Shown here one piece after another: positions 7,798 to 16,765 of a stretch of DNA of 54,215 bases. Position 1 is the stretch's first letter, and the number at the start of each line of letters is the position of its first letter. The stretch is taken from NCBI GenBank assembly GCA_903829015.1, contig CAIKOJ010000170.1, positions 1 to 54,215 on the forward strand, in the 5' to 3' direction. The DNA is from an uncultured Bacteroidota bacterium (GTDB taxonomy: Bacteria > Bacteroidota > Bacteroidia > Chitinophagales > Chitinophagaceae). Position numbers and translations under genes: made by a program. Below the pieces are notes generated by a model that was not told the DNA's origin, did not search any database, and saw only the letters and a list, made by a program, of their open reading frames with translations.

Positions 7798-10014
7798 ATG
7801 AAATTTACTAAATACAGCATCATCGCATTGCTGATGATGCAGGCACATGGGGCATTTGCACAAACAGCCAATACCGACACAACTAACAATGGTACCAGCC
7901 TCAACGAATTTATTTTCTCTGCCAACAAGGTTGGCGAATCAAAAAAAGGGGTTGCACAGCAGGTCATTACACTTAACCGCGAACAGATAGCTAACTCACA
8001 GGCTCAAAACAGCGCCGACCTGATGGCCGGCACAGGCAACATATTCGTACAGAAAAGCCAGAGTGGCGGCGGCAGCCCCGTAATCAGAGGGTTTGAAGCC
8101 AGCCGCATATTACTGGTGGTTGATGGTGTGCGAATGAACAACATCATTTACCGCGCCGGGCACTTACAGAATATTATTACCGTAGACAATGCCATGCTCG
8201 ACAGAGCTGAGATCCTTTTCGGTCCATCATCCACCATTTACGGCAGCGATGCGCTGGGTGGTGTTATCAGGTTTTATACTATCAAGCCAGTTTTTGCGGA
8301 CGGCAATAAGGCATACAAAAGCGTAAATGCATTTGCGCGTTACGGTTCCGTAAATAACGAAATGACAGGTCATGCCGACTTCAGCGTGGGTGGCAAAAAA
8401 CTGGCATCTGTTACCTCTGTCACTTACTCTTCGTTTGGCGATATGAGGGGCGGTGCTTCACAAAACCCTTTTTACGACACGGCATACGGCGAGCGTCCGT
8501 ACTATGTAAAACGTATCAACGGTACCGATTCTCTGGTGAAGAACAGCGATAAATACCTGCAGGTTAATTCGGGATATTCGCAATACGACATTTTGGAGAA
8601 GATCGCTTTCAAACAAAATGACCACGTCACTCATGGCCTTAACTTTCAGTATTCCAATTCTACCGACGTACCCCGCTACGACCGCCTCACTGATCCCAAA
8701 GGTGCCGGTCTGAAAAGCTCTGAATGGTACTACGGACCGCAAACAAGAATGATGGCTGCCTACGATCTCGATGTAAATAACGAGGCTTCATTTTTCCAGA
8801 ATATTCATGCCGGGCTGAACTACCAGAATATCGAAGAAAGTCGCCACAACAGAAACTTCGGCAGCACTAGTCTGAACCACCGAATAGAAAAAGTGAACGT
8901 AATAGGTCTGAACGTGGACGTGCAACGTATAGTAAAGAAACACAGCATTCGTTTTGGTATCGACGGACAATACAACACACTTAAATCTACAGCCAACAAG
9001 GAGAATATTGTAACCGGAGCCTCTGCCAAGCTGGATACACGCTACCCCGATGGCGACAACAATATGATGGATGCTGCCATTTATGGCTCTCACACCATGA
9101 AGATCAACGATCAGTTTTCTCTGACCGACGGTTTACGCTTTGGGTTCCGTTCGCTGCATTCTACTTTCATCGATACTTCGTTCTTCCATCTCCCCTACAC
9201 TACTGCCGATCAGAAAAATATGGTGTATTCGGGCAGCATAGGGCTTATTCATTCGCCTAACGACAAATGGAAACTATCTTTATTGATATCTACCGGCTAT
9301 AAAGCGCCAACCGTTGATGAGCTGAGTAAAGTGTTTGAATCGGCACCGGGTGCGCTGATAGTACCCAACAAAGACCTTAAACCAGAAAAAACAATCAATG
9401 CGGAAATCGGCGTAGCCAAGGTATTTCACAAAAAAGTGCTTTGGGAAAACAACCTCTACTACACCCGTTTTTATGATGCCATTGTTACAGACAAATTCAC
9501 TTACAACGGCCAGGACTCTATGATGTATGACGGGCAGATGAGCAAGATTTTTGCCAACCAAAACAAGAGCACTGCCTACCTGTATGGCTTCTCATCGAAC
9601 CTGAGGGCACGGTTGAACAAGAATTTCCTGGTAACACTTGCATTTAACTATACCTACGGCCGCATCAATACCGACAGCACCGCTTATCCGCTGGATCATA
9701 TACCACCAATGATGCTGCGCCTGGGTGTTAACTACACATGGAAGAAACTGAATGCAGACTTTTTCATCAACTACAACAGTGCTAAAGAACTGAAAGACTA
9801 TTACCTGAATGGCGAGGACAACGAGCAGTATGCAAACAAAGATGGTATGCCTGCCTGGTACACAGCCAATCTGCGTGTATCTTACAAAGTGCACAAGATG
9901 ATCACAGTGCAGCTCGGCGTAGACAACATCATGGATGTTCAGTACCGCACATTTGCCAGCGGCATAAATGCACCCGGCAGAAATATCTTCGGCTGTGTAA
10001 GATTCCATTATTAA
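7798..10014 (+). CDS. TonB-dependent receptor, heme/hemoglobin type
   Basis: The 738-residue outer-membrane protein begins at ATG 7798 with a signal peptide (MKFTKYSIIALLMMQAHGAFAQ); the ORF upstream of it has no signal. A plug domain (~40-170) has SPVIRGFEASRILLVVDGVR and GPSSTIYGSDALGGVIRF, and a ~22-strand barrel follows, ending in GRNIFGCVRFHY with a C-terminal aromatic. The plug pattern (VIRGFEA...LLVVDGVRMNN...GHLQNI) is the one I know from heme/hemoglobin and transferrin-type receptors. It would take up a ligand energised by TonB/ExbB/ExbD. There is no N-terminal carboxypeptidase-like domain, unlike the receptor at 13007. The ligand is inferred, not proven. Confidence 0.88.
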   Translation: MKFTKYSIIALLMMQAHGAFAQTANTDTTNNGTSLNEFIFSANKVGESKKGVAQQVITLNREQIANSQAQNSADLMAGTGNIFVQKSQSGGGSPVIRGFEASRILLVVDGVRMNNIIYRAGHLQNIITVDNAMLDRAEILFGPSSTIYGSDALGGVIRFYTIKPVFADGNKAYKSVNAFARYGSVNNEMTGHADFSVGGKKLASVTSVTYSSFGDMRGGASQNPFYDTAYGERPYYVKRINGTDSLVKNSDKYLQVNSGYSQYDILEKIAFKQNDHVTHGLNFQYSNSTDVPRYDRLTDPKGAGLKSSEWYYGPQTRMMAAYDLDVNNEASFFQNIHAGLNYQNIEESRHNRNFGSTSLNHRIEKVNVIGLNVDVQRIVKKHSIRFGIDGQYNTLKSTANKENIVTGASAKLDTRYPDGDNNMMDAAIYGSHTMKINDQFSLTDGLRFGFRSLHSTFIDTSFFHLPYTTADQKNMVYSGSIGLIHSPNDKWKLSLLISTGYKAPTVDELSKVFESAPGALIVPNKDLKPEKTINAEIGVAKVFHKKVLWENNLYYTRFYDAIVTDKFTYNGQDSMMYDGQMSKIFANQNKSTAYLYGFSSNLRARLNKNFLVTLAFNYTYGRINTDSTAYPLDHIPPMMLRLGVNYTWKKLNADFFINYNSAKELKDYYLNGEDNEQYANKDGMPAWYTANLRVSYKVHKMITVQLGVDNIMDVQYRTFASGINAPGRNIFGCVRFHY

Positions 10015-10038
10015 AAGTTACTTACCGATTCATTTCAT

Positions 10039-10073
10039 AAGAGGCTGCTACTAAAAATAGCGGCCTCTTTTGT
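10039..10073 (+). terminator. Intrinsic terminator after the TonB receptor
   Basis: The arms AAGAGGCTGCTA and TAGCGGCCTCTT pair around a short loop and are followed by a T-rich tail (TTTTGTTTCC). It ends the heme-type receptor transcript. Confidence 0.75.
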
Positions 10074-10180
10074 TTCCAATGGTTCGCTGTAGCTTACAAT
10101 ACATGAACGAAATTCGCCAACCAAAAAACATATAATAAAATAACACCACACAAAACCTTACCTTATTATTACTACCACTC

Positions 10181-10215
10181 CACGACTCACGACTTATGAC
10201 TTACGACTAACGACT
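10181..10215. repeat. Five heptamer tandem repeats (xACGACT type)
   Basis: Five consecutive 7-base units read CACGACT, CACGACT, TATGACT, TACGACT and AACGACT. Only the first three positions vary, and the GACT core is constant. The array ends six bases before the REP-like palindrome at 10222. Confidence 0.8.
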
Positions 10216-10221
10216 TATTTA

Positions 10222-10250
10222 CCCGCCGTAGCCTTTTGGGCGAAGCAGGG
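10222..10250. repeat. REP-like imperfect palindrome, copy 1
   Basis: CCCGCCGTAGCCTTTTGG with its GCGAAGCAGGG arm folds into an imperfect hairpin. It shares the CCCGCCGTAGC start and the GCGAAGnAGGG end with the sequence at 15315-15340, so the element is dispersed. Confidence 0.65.
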
Positions 10251-10306
10251 CGACTAAACAAGGGTGATTTATGGGTGATTCACTCAAATAAATCGAATTG
10301 TAAGCG

Positions 10307-10314
10307 TACTTTTG
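10307..10314 (+). promoter_or_regulatory. Bacteroidota-type -7 element (TACTTTTG)
   Basis: This TAnnTTTG match ends 20 bases before ATG 10335 and supports that start over the longer ORF from 10236. Confidence 0.6.
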
Positions 10315-10334
10315 CCGTTCCTAAAAAACATAAA

Positions 10335-12518
10335 ATGAAAAAATCGTTACTATTGTTTGTTGCCGTTTTCATGATGCTGGGCAGCCGTGCCGACGAAGGC
10401 ATGTGGATCCCATCGCTGATCGGCAAAAATTATGATGAGATGGTGCGCCTGGGCCTGAAGCTCAGCAAGCAGGACCTCTATGATATCAACCACAGCAGCC
10501 TTAAAGATGCTATCCTACAGTTTGGTGGCGGTTGCACTGCCGAGATGATATCTCCAAACGGACTGTTGCTCACAAACCACCACTGCGGCTACGACGCCAT
10601 CGCTAACCTCAGCACCGTGGACAGGAACCTCCTCGACAACGGCTTTTGGGCACACTCTATCAGCGAAGAACTGCCTGCTCAGGGCGTTACTGCTTTGTTT
10701 CTGCAGCGCATAGACGATGTTACCGACAAGGTTATGAAGGCTGTAGCTGGTGCCACCGGCGAAGACTACACTAAAAAGCTGGAAGCCATAAGAAAAGAAA
10801 TAGAAGAAGGTGCTGCAGAAAAAGGTAAGTATGTTGCCAACGTGAAGGACTACTTCAACGGCAACCAATTCTTCCTGCTCATCTACAAACGCTATACCGA
10901 CGTAAGGCTGGTAGGCACTCCACCTAAATCGCTGGGCAAGTACGGTGGCGATACCGACAACTGGATGTGGCCACGCCATACCTCCGACTTTTCTATGTTC
11001 CGCGTATATGCCGATGATAAGAACGAGCCAAAACCATATGCCGCTACTAACGTGCCATACCACCCAAAGAAATTCTTACCGGTATCTATTAAAGGTGTGC
11101 AGGAAGGCGACTATGCTATGATATTTGGCTACCCGGGCCGCACCAACAGATATGAGGTTTCTTATGGTGTAGACCTTGCTGTAAATGTTACCAACCCAGC
11201 AATAGTAGCCTGCCGCGACCTGCGCCTGGCTATCATCAAAAAGCACATGGATGCTGATAAATCTGTTTACCTTAAACTTACTTCCAGCTACTCTCGTATT
11301 GCCAACTACTGGAAATACTACATCGGTCAGACAGAACAACTGAAACGCCTGAATGTGGTAGAATCAAAACGCAATAACGAAGCTGAATTTGTAAAATGGC
11401 AGCGCGCCAACAATAAAGATGCGAGTCTGCTTGCCAACTTTGCAAAAATGTACTCTGACTATACGCCATACGCAAAACATGCAGTGTATTACAGCGAGTG
11501 TTTCCGCGCATCTGCCATTGCACGTATGGCATCGTCTTTGAAACCACTTTATGATGCTTACGAAAGAAACAAAGGCAAAGCACTCGCCCCCGATACGCTG
11601 AAAAAATACACCACTATGGCGCAGAACGGTTACCGTGCTAATCTGAAAGAGTTTGACCTGGGTACCGAAAAAGACCTGCTCGCTCAAATGACTGAGCTGT
11701 ACTACAAAAATGTACCTGCCGATCAGTTGCCTGATATCTATACAAAAGTGATCTTCAACAAAGAGAATCAGGTGAAATGCAAAGGCAAGGATTGCTGCTT
11801 TACCGGCAAAACTTACACCGACTACGCCGATTATGTTTGTAAGCACACCTTCATCACCGACAGCAACAAGTTCAACGAATTCCTGAAAGCGCCTACTTTC
11901 GAGAAACTGAAGAAAGACGAAGCTGTGGTATATGCAATGAGTTATGCGAAGAACTACTCAACTAACTACCAGCCTAAAGTAGAAGCTTTTGCAGGTAAGA
12001 AAACCGACCTGACCAGGGAATATCTCGCACAGAAAATGGTGCAGAGCGGTGGTAAAAACCTTTACCCGGATGCTAACTCTACTATGCGTGTTACTTACGG
12101 CAAGGTAAAAAGCTACTCTCCACAGGATGGTGTGCATTACAAATACTACACTACCCTTGATGGTCTTATGGCTAAATACAAAGCCGGTGACGACGAGTTT
12201 GACGCACCTAAAGAACTGGTTACGTTGTACAAAAATAAAGACTACGGCAAATATGCTGATGCTGATGGCACACTGCATACCTGCTTCATCACCAACAACG
12301 ATATCACCGGTGGTAACTCAGGCAGCCCTGTGATCAATGCCAATGGCGAACTGATAGGTGCCGCATTCGACGGCAACTGGGAAGCTATGAGCGGCGATAT
12401 CGCATTCGATAAAAAATATAAAAGAACAATTGTGTGCGATGCACGCTTCATCCTATTCCTCATCGACAAGCTCGGCCATGCCGACAACCTGATCAAGGAA
12501 ATGGATGTAAGGCAATAA
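10335..12518 (+). CDS. S46 family dipeptidyl peptidase, DPP7-like
   Basis: The 727-residue protein starts at ATG 10335, 20 bases after a promoter, with a signal peptide (MKKSLLLFVAVFMMLGSRA). The S46 triad is visible: TNHHCGY with His83, RHTSDFSMF with Asp218 and TGGNSGSP with Ser662. Eighteen residues after the Ser, in AAFDGNWEA, is Gly. In characterised family members that position is Gly in DPP7 (hydrophobic P1) and Arg in DPP11 (acidic P1), so a DPP7-like specificity is likely. The enzyme removes N-terminal dipeptides from oligopeptides in the periplasm, feeding amino acid catabolism. It is monocistronic and ends in a clear terminator. Confidence 0.93.
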   Translation: MKKSLLLFVAVFMMLGSRADEGMWIPSLIGKNYDEMVRLGLKLSKQDLYDINHSSLKDAILQFGGGCTAEMISPNGLLLTNHHCGYDAIANLSTVDRNLLDNGFWAHSISEELPAQGVTALFLQRIDDVTDKVMKAVAGATGEDYTKKLEAIRKEIEEGAAEKGKYVANVKDYFNGNQFFLLIYKRYTDVRLVGTPPKSLGKYGGDTDNWMWPRHTSDFSMFRVYADDKNEPKPYAATNVPYHPKKFLPVSIKGVQEGDYAMIFGYPGRTNRYEVSYGVDLAVNVTNPAIVACRDLRLAIIKKHMDADKSVYLKLTSSYSRIANYWKYYIGQTEQLKRLNVVESKRNNEAEFVKWQRANNKDASLLANFAKMYSDYTPYAKHAVYYSECFRASAIARMASSLKPLYDAYERNKGKALAPDTLKKYTTMAQNGYRANLKEFDLGTEKDLLAQMTELYYKNVPADQLPDIYTKVIFNKENQVKCKGKDCCFTGKTYTDYADYVCKHTFITDSNKFNEFLKAPTFEKLKKDEAVVYAMSYAKNYSTNYQPKVEAFAGKKTDLTREYLAQKMVQSGGKNLYPDANSTMRVTYGKVKSYSPQDGVHYKYYTTLDGLMAKYKAGDDEFDAPKELVTLYKNKDYGKYADADGTLHTCFITNNDITGGNSGSPVINANGELIGAAFDGNWEAMSGDIAFDKKYKRTIVCDARFILFLIDKLGHADNLIKEMDVRQ

Positions 12519-12550
12519 TATTAACTGTTAAAATTATTCAAACAGAGACC

Positions 12551-12585
12551 AAAACAGCGGCAACACTACATTGCCGCTGTTTTTA
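12551..12585 (+). terminator. Intrinsic terminator after the S46 peptidase
   Basis: AAAACAGCGGCAA pairs with TTGCCGCTGTTTT around CACTACA, followed by a T-rich tail. It separates the peptidase from the metal-uptake pair. Confidence 0.9.
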
Positions 12586-12656
12586 TTTCTGTATAATCGA
12601 AAATAATTGCCGAAATTTGTATAAGCTCATTCAACAGGCTAAAACTAATAATCTAT

Positions 12657-13004
12657 ATGCGGCACTTACTCTTTTTGTTCCTGATGGCTGTAACCACCCT
12701 ACCCGCTCTGCCGGCTCAGGCTGGCAACACTGTTACTATGCATTTCAAGGTATCCGGGGTTTGTGAGCAATGCAAGACCCGCATAGAAGCCGGCGCATAC
12801 GTGAAAGGAGTACGATATGCCAGTTGGGATATAGATACCCATGAGCTCACTGTTAAATTCGATTCATCTAAAACCACGCCGCAAATCATTCTTAAAAGCA
12901 TTGCAAAAGCAGGCCACGACAATGAATTGTTCAAAGCAGAAGATGTTGATTACAACAAGGTCACGAACTGCTGCAAATACCGGTCAGGCATTAAAAAGCA
13001 CTGA
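12657..13004 (+). CDS. Secreted heavy-metal-associated (HMA) domain protein
   Basis: The 115-residue protein has a signal peptide (MRHLLFLFLMAVTTLPALPAQA) followed by one HMA ferredoxin-like domain. The metal motif GVCEQCK gives Cys36 and Cys39, and the rest (TRIEAGAYVKGV, WDIDTHELTVKFD, ILKSIAKAGHDNE) follows the HMA fold. A second Cys pair at 105-106 (NCCKYR) adds possible ligands. The signal peptide places it in the periplasm, unlike cytosolic copper chaperones. The TonB receptor starts two bases downstream, so the pair is coupled: the receptor probably imports copper or a copper complex and this protein receives or buffers it. The metal is inferred from the CxxC class and is likely Cu(I). 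Confidence 0.88.
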   Translation: MRHLLFLFLMAVTTLPALPAQAGNTVTMHFKVSGVCEQCKTRIEAGAYVKGVRYASWDIDTHELTVKFDSSKTTPQIILKSIAKAGHDNELFKAEDVDYNKVTNCCKYRSGIKKH

Positions 13005-13006
13005 TC

Positions 13007-15250
13007 ATGCGCGGTAGTTTCCTTACAATATTCCTTGCCTTTTCGCTCCTGCTAGCAGGCTCTGCGGTTTTTGCGCAGAATGAGATCACCGGCGAGGTGT
13101 ATACTATCAAAACAAAGAAACACAAACAGCCGCTGGAAGGAGCTATGGTAACGGCTATCGGCACCAATGCCGGCGCTACCACCGATAGCTCAGGCAGGTT
13201 CTCCATCAACATCCCCGATACCGTTACAGCGCTCCGTATATCCTACGTAGGCTACCTAACAGATACCTTTATACTATCTCCCGGACAGACCACCGTCTCC
13301 ATAGAACTCATACAGCAGCACGACCTCAAAGAAGTAGTGATCCGCAACAAGATGAAATCTACAGAGATCAGTATGCTTGATCCTATTAAAATGGAGAAGA
13401 TAGGCCAGACTGAACTCTACAAAGCCGCCTGCTGCAACCTCAGCGAGAGCTTCGAAACCACCCCCTCTGTCGATGTTTCCTTTACCGATGCCGTTACGGG
13501 ATATAAGCAGATCAAGCTGCTGGGACTGGCGGGGCCATACACCCTCATTACCCGAGAGAACATACCCGATGTGCGCGGCCTGGCCGCCATCACTGGTCTC
13601 ACCTTTACCCCCGGCACCTGGATAGAGAGCATGCAGCTCAGCAAGGGTACCGGCAGTGTGGTGAACGGATTTGAAAGCGTGGCCGGGCAGATCAATGTAG
13701 AGCTGCGCAAGCCCTTCGCCGGCGACCGTGCCATCTTCAACCTCTACCAGAGTTCGCAAGGCCGTACCGAGGCCAATGCTGTAGTGGCGCATAAATTCTC
13801 AGATAAGCTCAGTACCGGCCTTATGCTGCACTTCAATTCGCAGTGGGCTAAAACCGACCTGAACAACGACAATTACGTTGATGCCCCTCTGGGCAATCAG
13901 CTCAATATTCTCAACCGCTGGACCTACAACAGCACCAGTGGATGGATGTTTCAGGCGGGTGTAAAATACCTGTACACAAAAGTGGTAGGCGGTGCCCTAA
14001 ATTACACCGAGGGCACCCCGCAGATACAGGGCAACCCATGGGGCTACACAAACAGTATCAGCAGGCTCGAAGACTGGGCCAAGATCGCGAAGGTGTTTAA
14101 GAGCCGCCCAGCCACCAGCGTAGGTCTGCAGTTGTCTAATACCAATCACGACCAGCAGTCGCTTTTTGGCACCAGAGACTACACCGCCTGCCAAAACAGC
14201 TTCTACGCCAACCTCATCTTCCAGACCTACATCAACTCCACCAGCCACATCATAAAGGTGGGCGCCAGTGAGATGATAGACAACTACAAAGAGACGTTTG
14301 AGCAGAACACCTACACCCGGCAGGAACAGGTAACCGGTGCCTTTGCCGAATACGCATGGAACCCATCCTCAAAGTTCAATGCCGTAGCTGGTCTGCGATA
14401 CGACCACAACAACCACTTTGGTGGTTTTGCCACACCCCGACTGCATCTGCGCTATGCGCCGTTTAAGAAAACCGTTATCAGGGCATCGGCAGGCCGCGCC
14501 CAGCGCACCGCCAACATACTTGCCGAGAATGCAGGATTTATGGCTGGCAACCGCCGCTTTATTATTCCATCTACCACCAATGCCTACGGCCTCAACCCCG
14601 AGGTGGCCTGGAACACCGGCATCAACCTTACCCATAAGTTCAAGCTGGGTCTGCGCGAGGCAGTGCTGTCGTTCGATTATTATTACACATGGTTTCAGGA
14701 TCAGGTGGTTACCGATGCCGAGTACACTGGCTTTGTAAAGTTCTACAACCTCGCAGGCAAGTCGTACGCTCATAGTTTTCAGGCCCAGTTCGATTACGAA
14801 CTCCTCCACAACCTCAACCTCAGGGCAGCATACCGCTACCTCAATATCATGACCACCTATACCGATGGCCTTAAAGAAAAACCACTGGTACCGCAGCACC
14901 GCGCATTCATTAATGCCGACTACACCACCCGAAGCAAATGGAAGTTTGACTACACCGTACAGTGGATCAGCGAACAGCGCACACCCGGCATAGACCACAG
15001 GCACACCGGCCTCACCCCCGGCGGACCAAACACCTCGCCATCATACATACTCATGAATGCCCAGATCACCAAAGTGCTCAGCCCTGCATTCGATGTGTAC
15101 CTCGGCTGCGACAACATCACCAACTACATGCAGCACGATGCCATCATCAACCCCACTTCCCCCTTCTCCCCCGGCTTCGATGCCTCCATGATCTGGGGCC
15201 CTATGATGGGAAGAAACATTTTTACGGGGGTTAGGTATAGGATTAAGTAA
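13007..15250 (+). CDS. TonB-dependent receptor, probable copper type
   Basis: The 747-residue protein has a signal peptide (to VFAQ, residue 24), then a carboxypeptidase-regulatory-like beta-sandwich (~25-105, ITGEVY...LEGAMVTAIGTNAGATTDSSGRF), a plug (~110-240) and a barrel. A conserved-looking KAACCNLSESF (Cys142 and Cys143) stands at the start of the plug and could bind metal, echoing the CC pair in the upstream HMA protein. The barrel ends in GRNIFTGVRYRIK. It lies two bases after the HMA gene, a strong sign of joint function. I recall this receptor class beside HMA proteins in Bacteroidota, where a copper role is suspected. The substrate is not proven. Confidence 0.88.
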   Translation: MRGSFLTIFLAFSLLLAGSAVFAQNEITGEVYTIKTKKHKQPLEGAMVTAIGTNAGATTDSSGRFSINIPDTVTALRISYVGYLTDTFILSPGQTTVSIELIQQHDLKEVVIRNKMKSTEISMLDPIKMEKIGQTELYKAACCNLSESFETTPSVDVSFTDAVTGYKQIKLLGLAGPYTLITRENIPDVRGLAAITGLTFTPGTWIESMQLSKGTGSVVNGFESVAGQINVELRKPFAGDRAIFNLYQSSQGRTEANAVVAHKFSDKLSTGLMLHFNSQWAKTDLNNDNYVDAPLGNQLNILNRWTYNSTSGWMFQAGVKYLYTKVVGGALNYTEGTPQIQGNPWGYTNSISRLEDWAKIAKVFKSRPATSVGLQLSNTNHDQQSLFGTRDYTACQNSFYANLIFQTYINSTSHIIKVGASEMIDNYKETFEQNTYTRQEQVTGAFAEYAWNPSSKFNAVAGLRYDHNNHFGGFATPRLHLRYAPFKKTVIRASAGRAQRTANILAENAGFMAGNRRFIIPSTTNAYGLNPEVAWNTGINLTHKFKLGLREAVLSFDYYYTWFQDQVVTDAEYTGFVKFYNLAGKSYAHSFQAQFDYELLHNLNLRAAYRYLNIMTTYTDGLKEKPLVPQHRAFINADYTTRSKWKFDYTVQWISEQRTPGIDHRHTGLTPGGPNTSPSYILMNAQITKVLSPAFDVYLGCDNITNYMQHDAIINPTSPFSPGFDASMIWGPMMGRNIFTGVRYRIK

Positions 15251-16028
15251 GGAAGTTTTGAATTGAAATTTGGGATCCGGCATTCACAGTGTTTTTTGGC
15301 AGGGTTTGCGCCTGCCCGCCGTAGCTTTTGCGAAGGAGGGTTGGCAACGTTGAACTCAATTTAGCGATGCCGAAATAAAAACACGAATGAGCGTTTAACC
15401 TCTTTTTGCGAAACAGTCTGCTATTAACACATGCTATAGTCAGCAAAATAGGAATGTTCGTAAATTGAAAATAGTAATTTCAAGCACCATTTTCAGGCTC
15501 GGTTAAATTGTCGTCTGCGGCAGCAGTGTAATTACGCAATCGGGTTACTACATGCAATATAAAAGAGATAAGATGCCGAGCAAGTAATGGAAAAATGACT
15601 GCTATGAATAACCTTCAATAAAAAAGCAGGAAAAGTAGCTACCCAAACTATTCCCCTGCTTTTGTTCACTAACAACAACGAACATCTAGAACAAACCTAA
15701 AACTTCAAATATTAGTGCATAACTATCCTAGAATTAAAATTGAACAATAATTTATGCATGCTACTGAGGTCAAAGTTAAACGCCTCTTTAGTACTGACAA
15801 CTACTCATTTTAGTAAAAAATAAATCAACTAGAGAAACTAACTTGGGCATTGTTTTCAATAACTTTGGCAATATTCATCGCATAATAGTTTTACAATTTG
15901 CAGGTACAATATGGCGACAGATATATTGAAAATTATCGATACAAACAACAATAAATTAAACAATATTTAATAAATATTATTTATCTTGTTCATTCTATTT
16001 ATATAAATTGCAGCACATTTATTGATCA
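15251..16028. other. 778-base A/T-rich intergenic region
   Basis: No ORF here reads as a gene and I see no tRNA or ncRNA fold. It holds the second REP-like palindrome and a GGCAGG/CCTGCC hairpin that abuts it at 15298-15316. An inverted repeat of 9-base arms with a long spacer lies at 15622-15663 (AAAAGCAGG/CCTGCTTTT). The last ~250 bases are very A/T-rich and hold the promoter of the PAS gene, although no clear TAnnTTTG is visible. Confidence 0.5.
15315..15340. repeat. REP-like imperfect palindrome, copy 2
   Basis: CCCGCCGTAGCTTTTG with its GCGAAGGAGGG arm is close to the element at 10222-10250, with an internal indel and one substitution in the right arm. It sits between convergent-independent transcription units, as REP elements usually do. 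Confidence 0.65.
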
Positions 16029-16586
16029 ATGGTTTTATTAGATTCTATTCTTAAAGGAGCTTCAGATGCCGTTTTTGTAGCTGATGCTGCAACGGGGAAA
16101 ATTGTATACGCAAATGACAGCGCATCAGAAATGTTTGAATGTGCAGTGAACGATCTTATAGGCATACATCAAAGTGAATTACACCCAAAGGAAGACCTTG
16201 AATACATCTCTGAGAAATTCAGAGAATTTGTTAGTAGTGATGATTACAAAGAACTGAAAACTAGAATTATTACCAAAAGTGGAAAAATAAAACCTGTACT
16301 CATTACTTCGGCCAATTCATTTGGTGAAGGCGACAAAAAATACGTTGCGGCATTTTTCAAGAACCTCTCAATAAATGAAAAAATAGAGAAAATTGCGTTT
16401 CAACAATCTCATATGGTAAGGGGTCCCTTGTCTACGATCATGGGCATATTAAACATCCTTGATAAAAACGAAATTCAATTAGGCGAAAACGAAAAAAATA
16501 TTCTACTGAAAGGATTACATGAAGAAGCTCATAGACTGGACAAACAAGTAAAGGCAGTGGTTGAATTTGCAGAAGGTAAAAAGTGA
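16029..16586 (+). CDS. PAS domain plus H-box protein lacking an ATPase domain
   Basis: The 185-residue soluble protein has a PAS domain (~1-112; ILKGASDAVFVADAATGKIV, then NDLIGIHQSELHP and a KSGKIKPV strand) followed by a histidine-kinase dimerisation/phosphoacceptor helix. In QQSHMVRGPLSTIMGIL the phosphoacceptor would be His128; this QSHxVRgPl form is typical of Bacteroidota PAS kinases. The protein ends soon after the second helix, so there is no HATPase_c domain with N, G1 or G2 boxes. It could be phosphorylated by another kinase, act as a dimerising sensor, or be a degenerate kinase. The next 180 bases hold no ATPase coding. It is monocistronic, with no partner gene beside it. Confidence 0.8.
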   Translation: MVLLDSILKGASDAVFVADAATGKIVYANDSASEMFECAVNDLIGIHQSELHPKEDLEYISEKFREFVSSDDYKELKTRIITKSGKIKPVLITSANSFGEGDKKYVAAFFKNLSINEKIEKIAFQQSHMVRGPLSTIMGILNILDKNEIQLGENEKNILLKGLHEEAHRLDKQVKAVVEFAEGKK

Positions 16587-16765
16587 ACCATTTCAACCCT
16601 TACTTTAATGTCCAATTATTTAGTTAACACAACGCTTTGGGGCTATTTCCCGTAGCGAAATCACCCTCAGCAGTTTTTTTACTCAAAAAGCCATCGTTCC
16701 AACAGAAGCGTAAAACGCAGCAGTGGCACTTACTACAAACTAATAGTGAGGAATTCCCAGTTGAA

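Larger units (their letters stand above)
10015..10334. other. 320-base intergenic region with terminator, repeats and promoter
   Basis: In order this stretch holds a terminator, an A/T-rich part, a heptamer tandem repeat, a REP-like palindrome and the promoter of the S46 peptidase. No ORF here reads as a real gene. Confidence 0.6.

Noticed and set aside
14369..15004. 211-residue minus-strand ORF
   Set aside because: It lies wholly inside the copper-type TonB receptor on the other strand, has no signal or domain, and codon patterns fit the receptor frame.
15243..15446. 67-residue minus-strand ORF in the intergenic region
   Set aside because: It has no signal, motif or start context, and it runs across the REP-like repeat.
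15622..15663. Inverted repeat AAAAGCAGG/CCTGCTTTT as a terminator
   Set aside because: The loop is about 24 bases and no gene ends close by on either strand; it may be chance in A/T-rich DNA.
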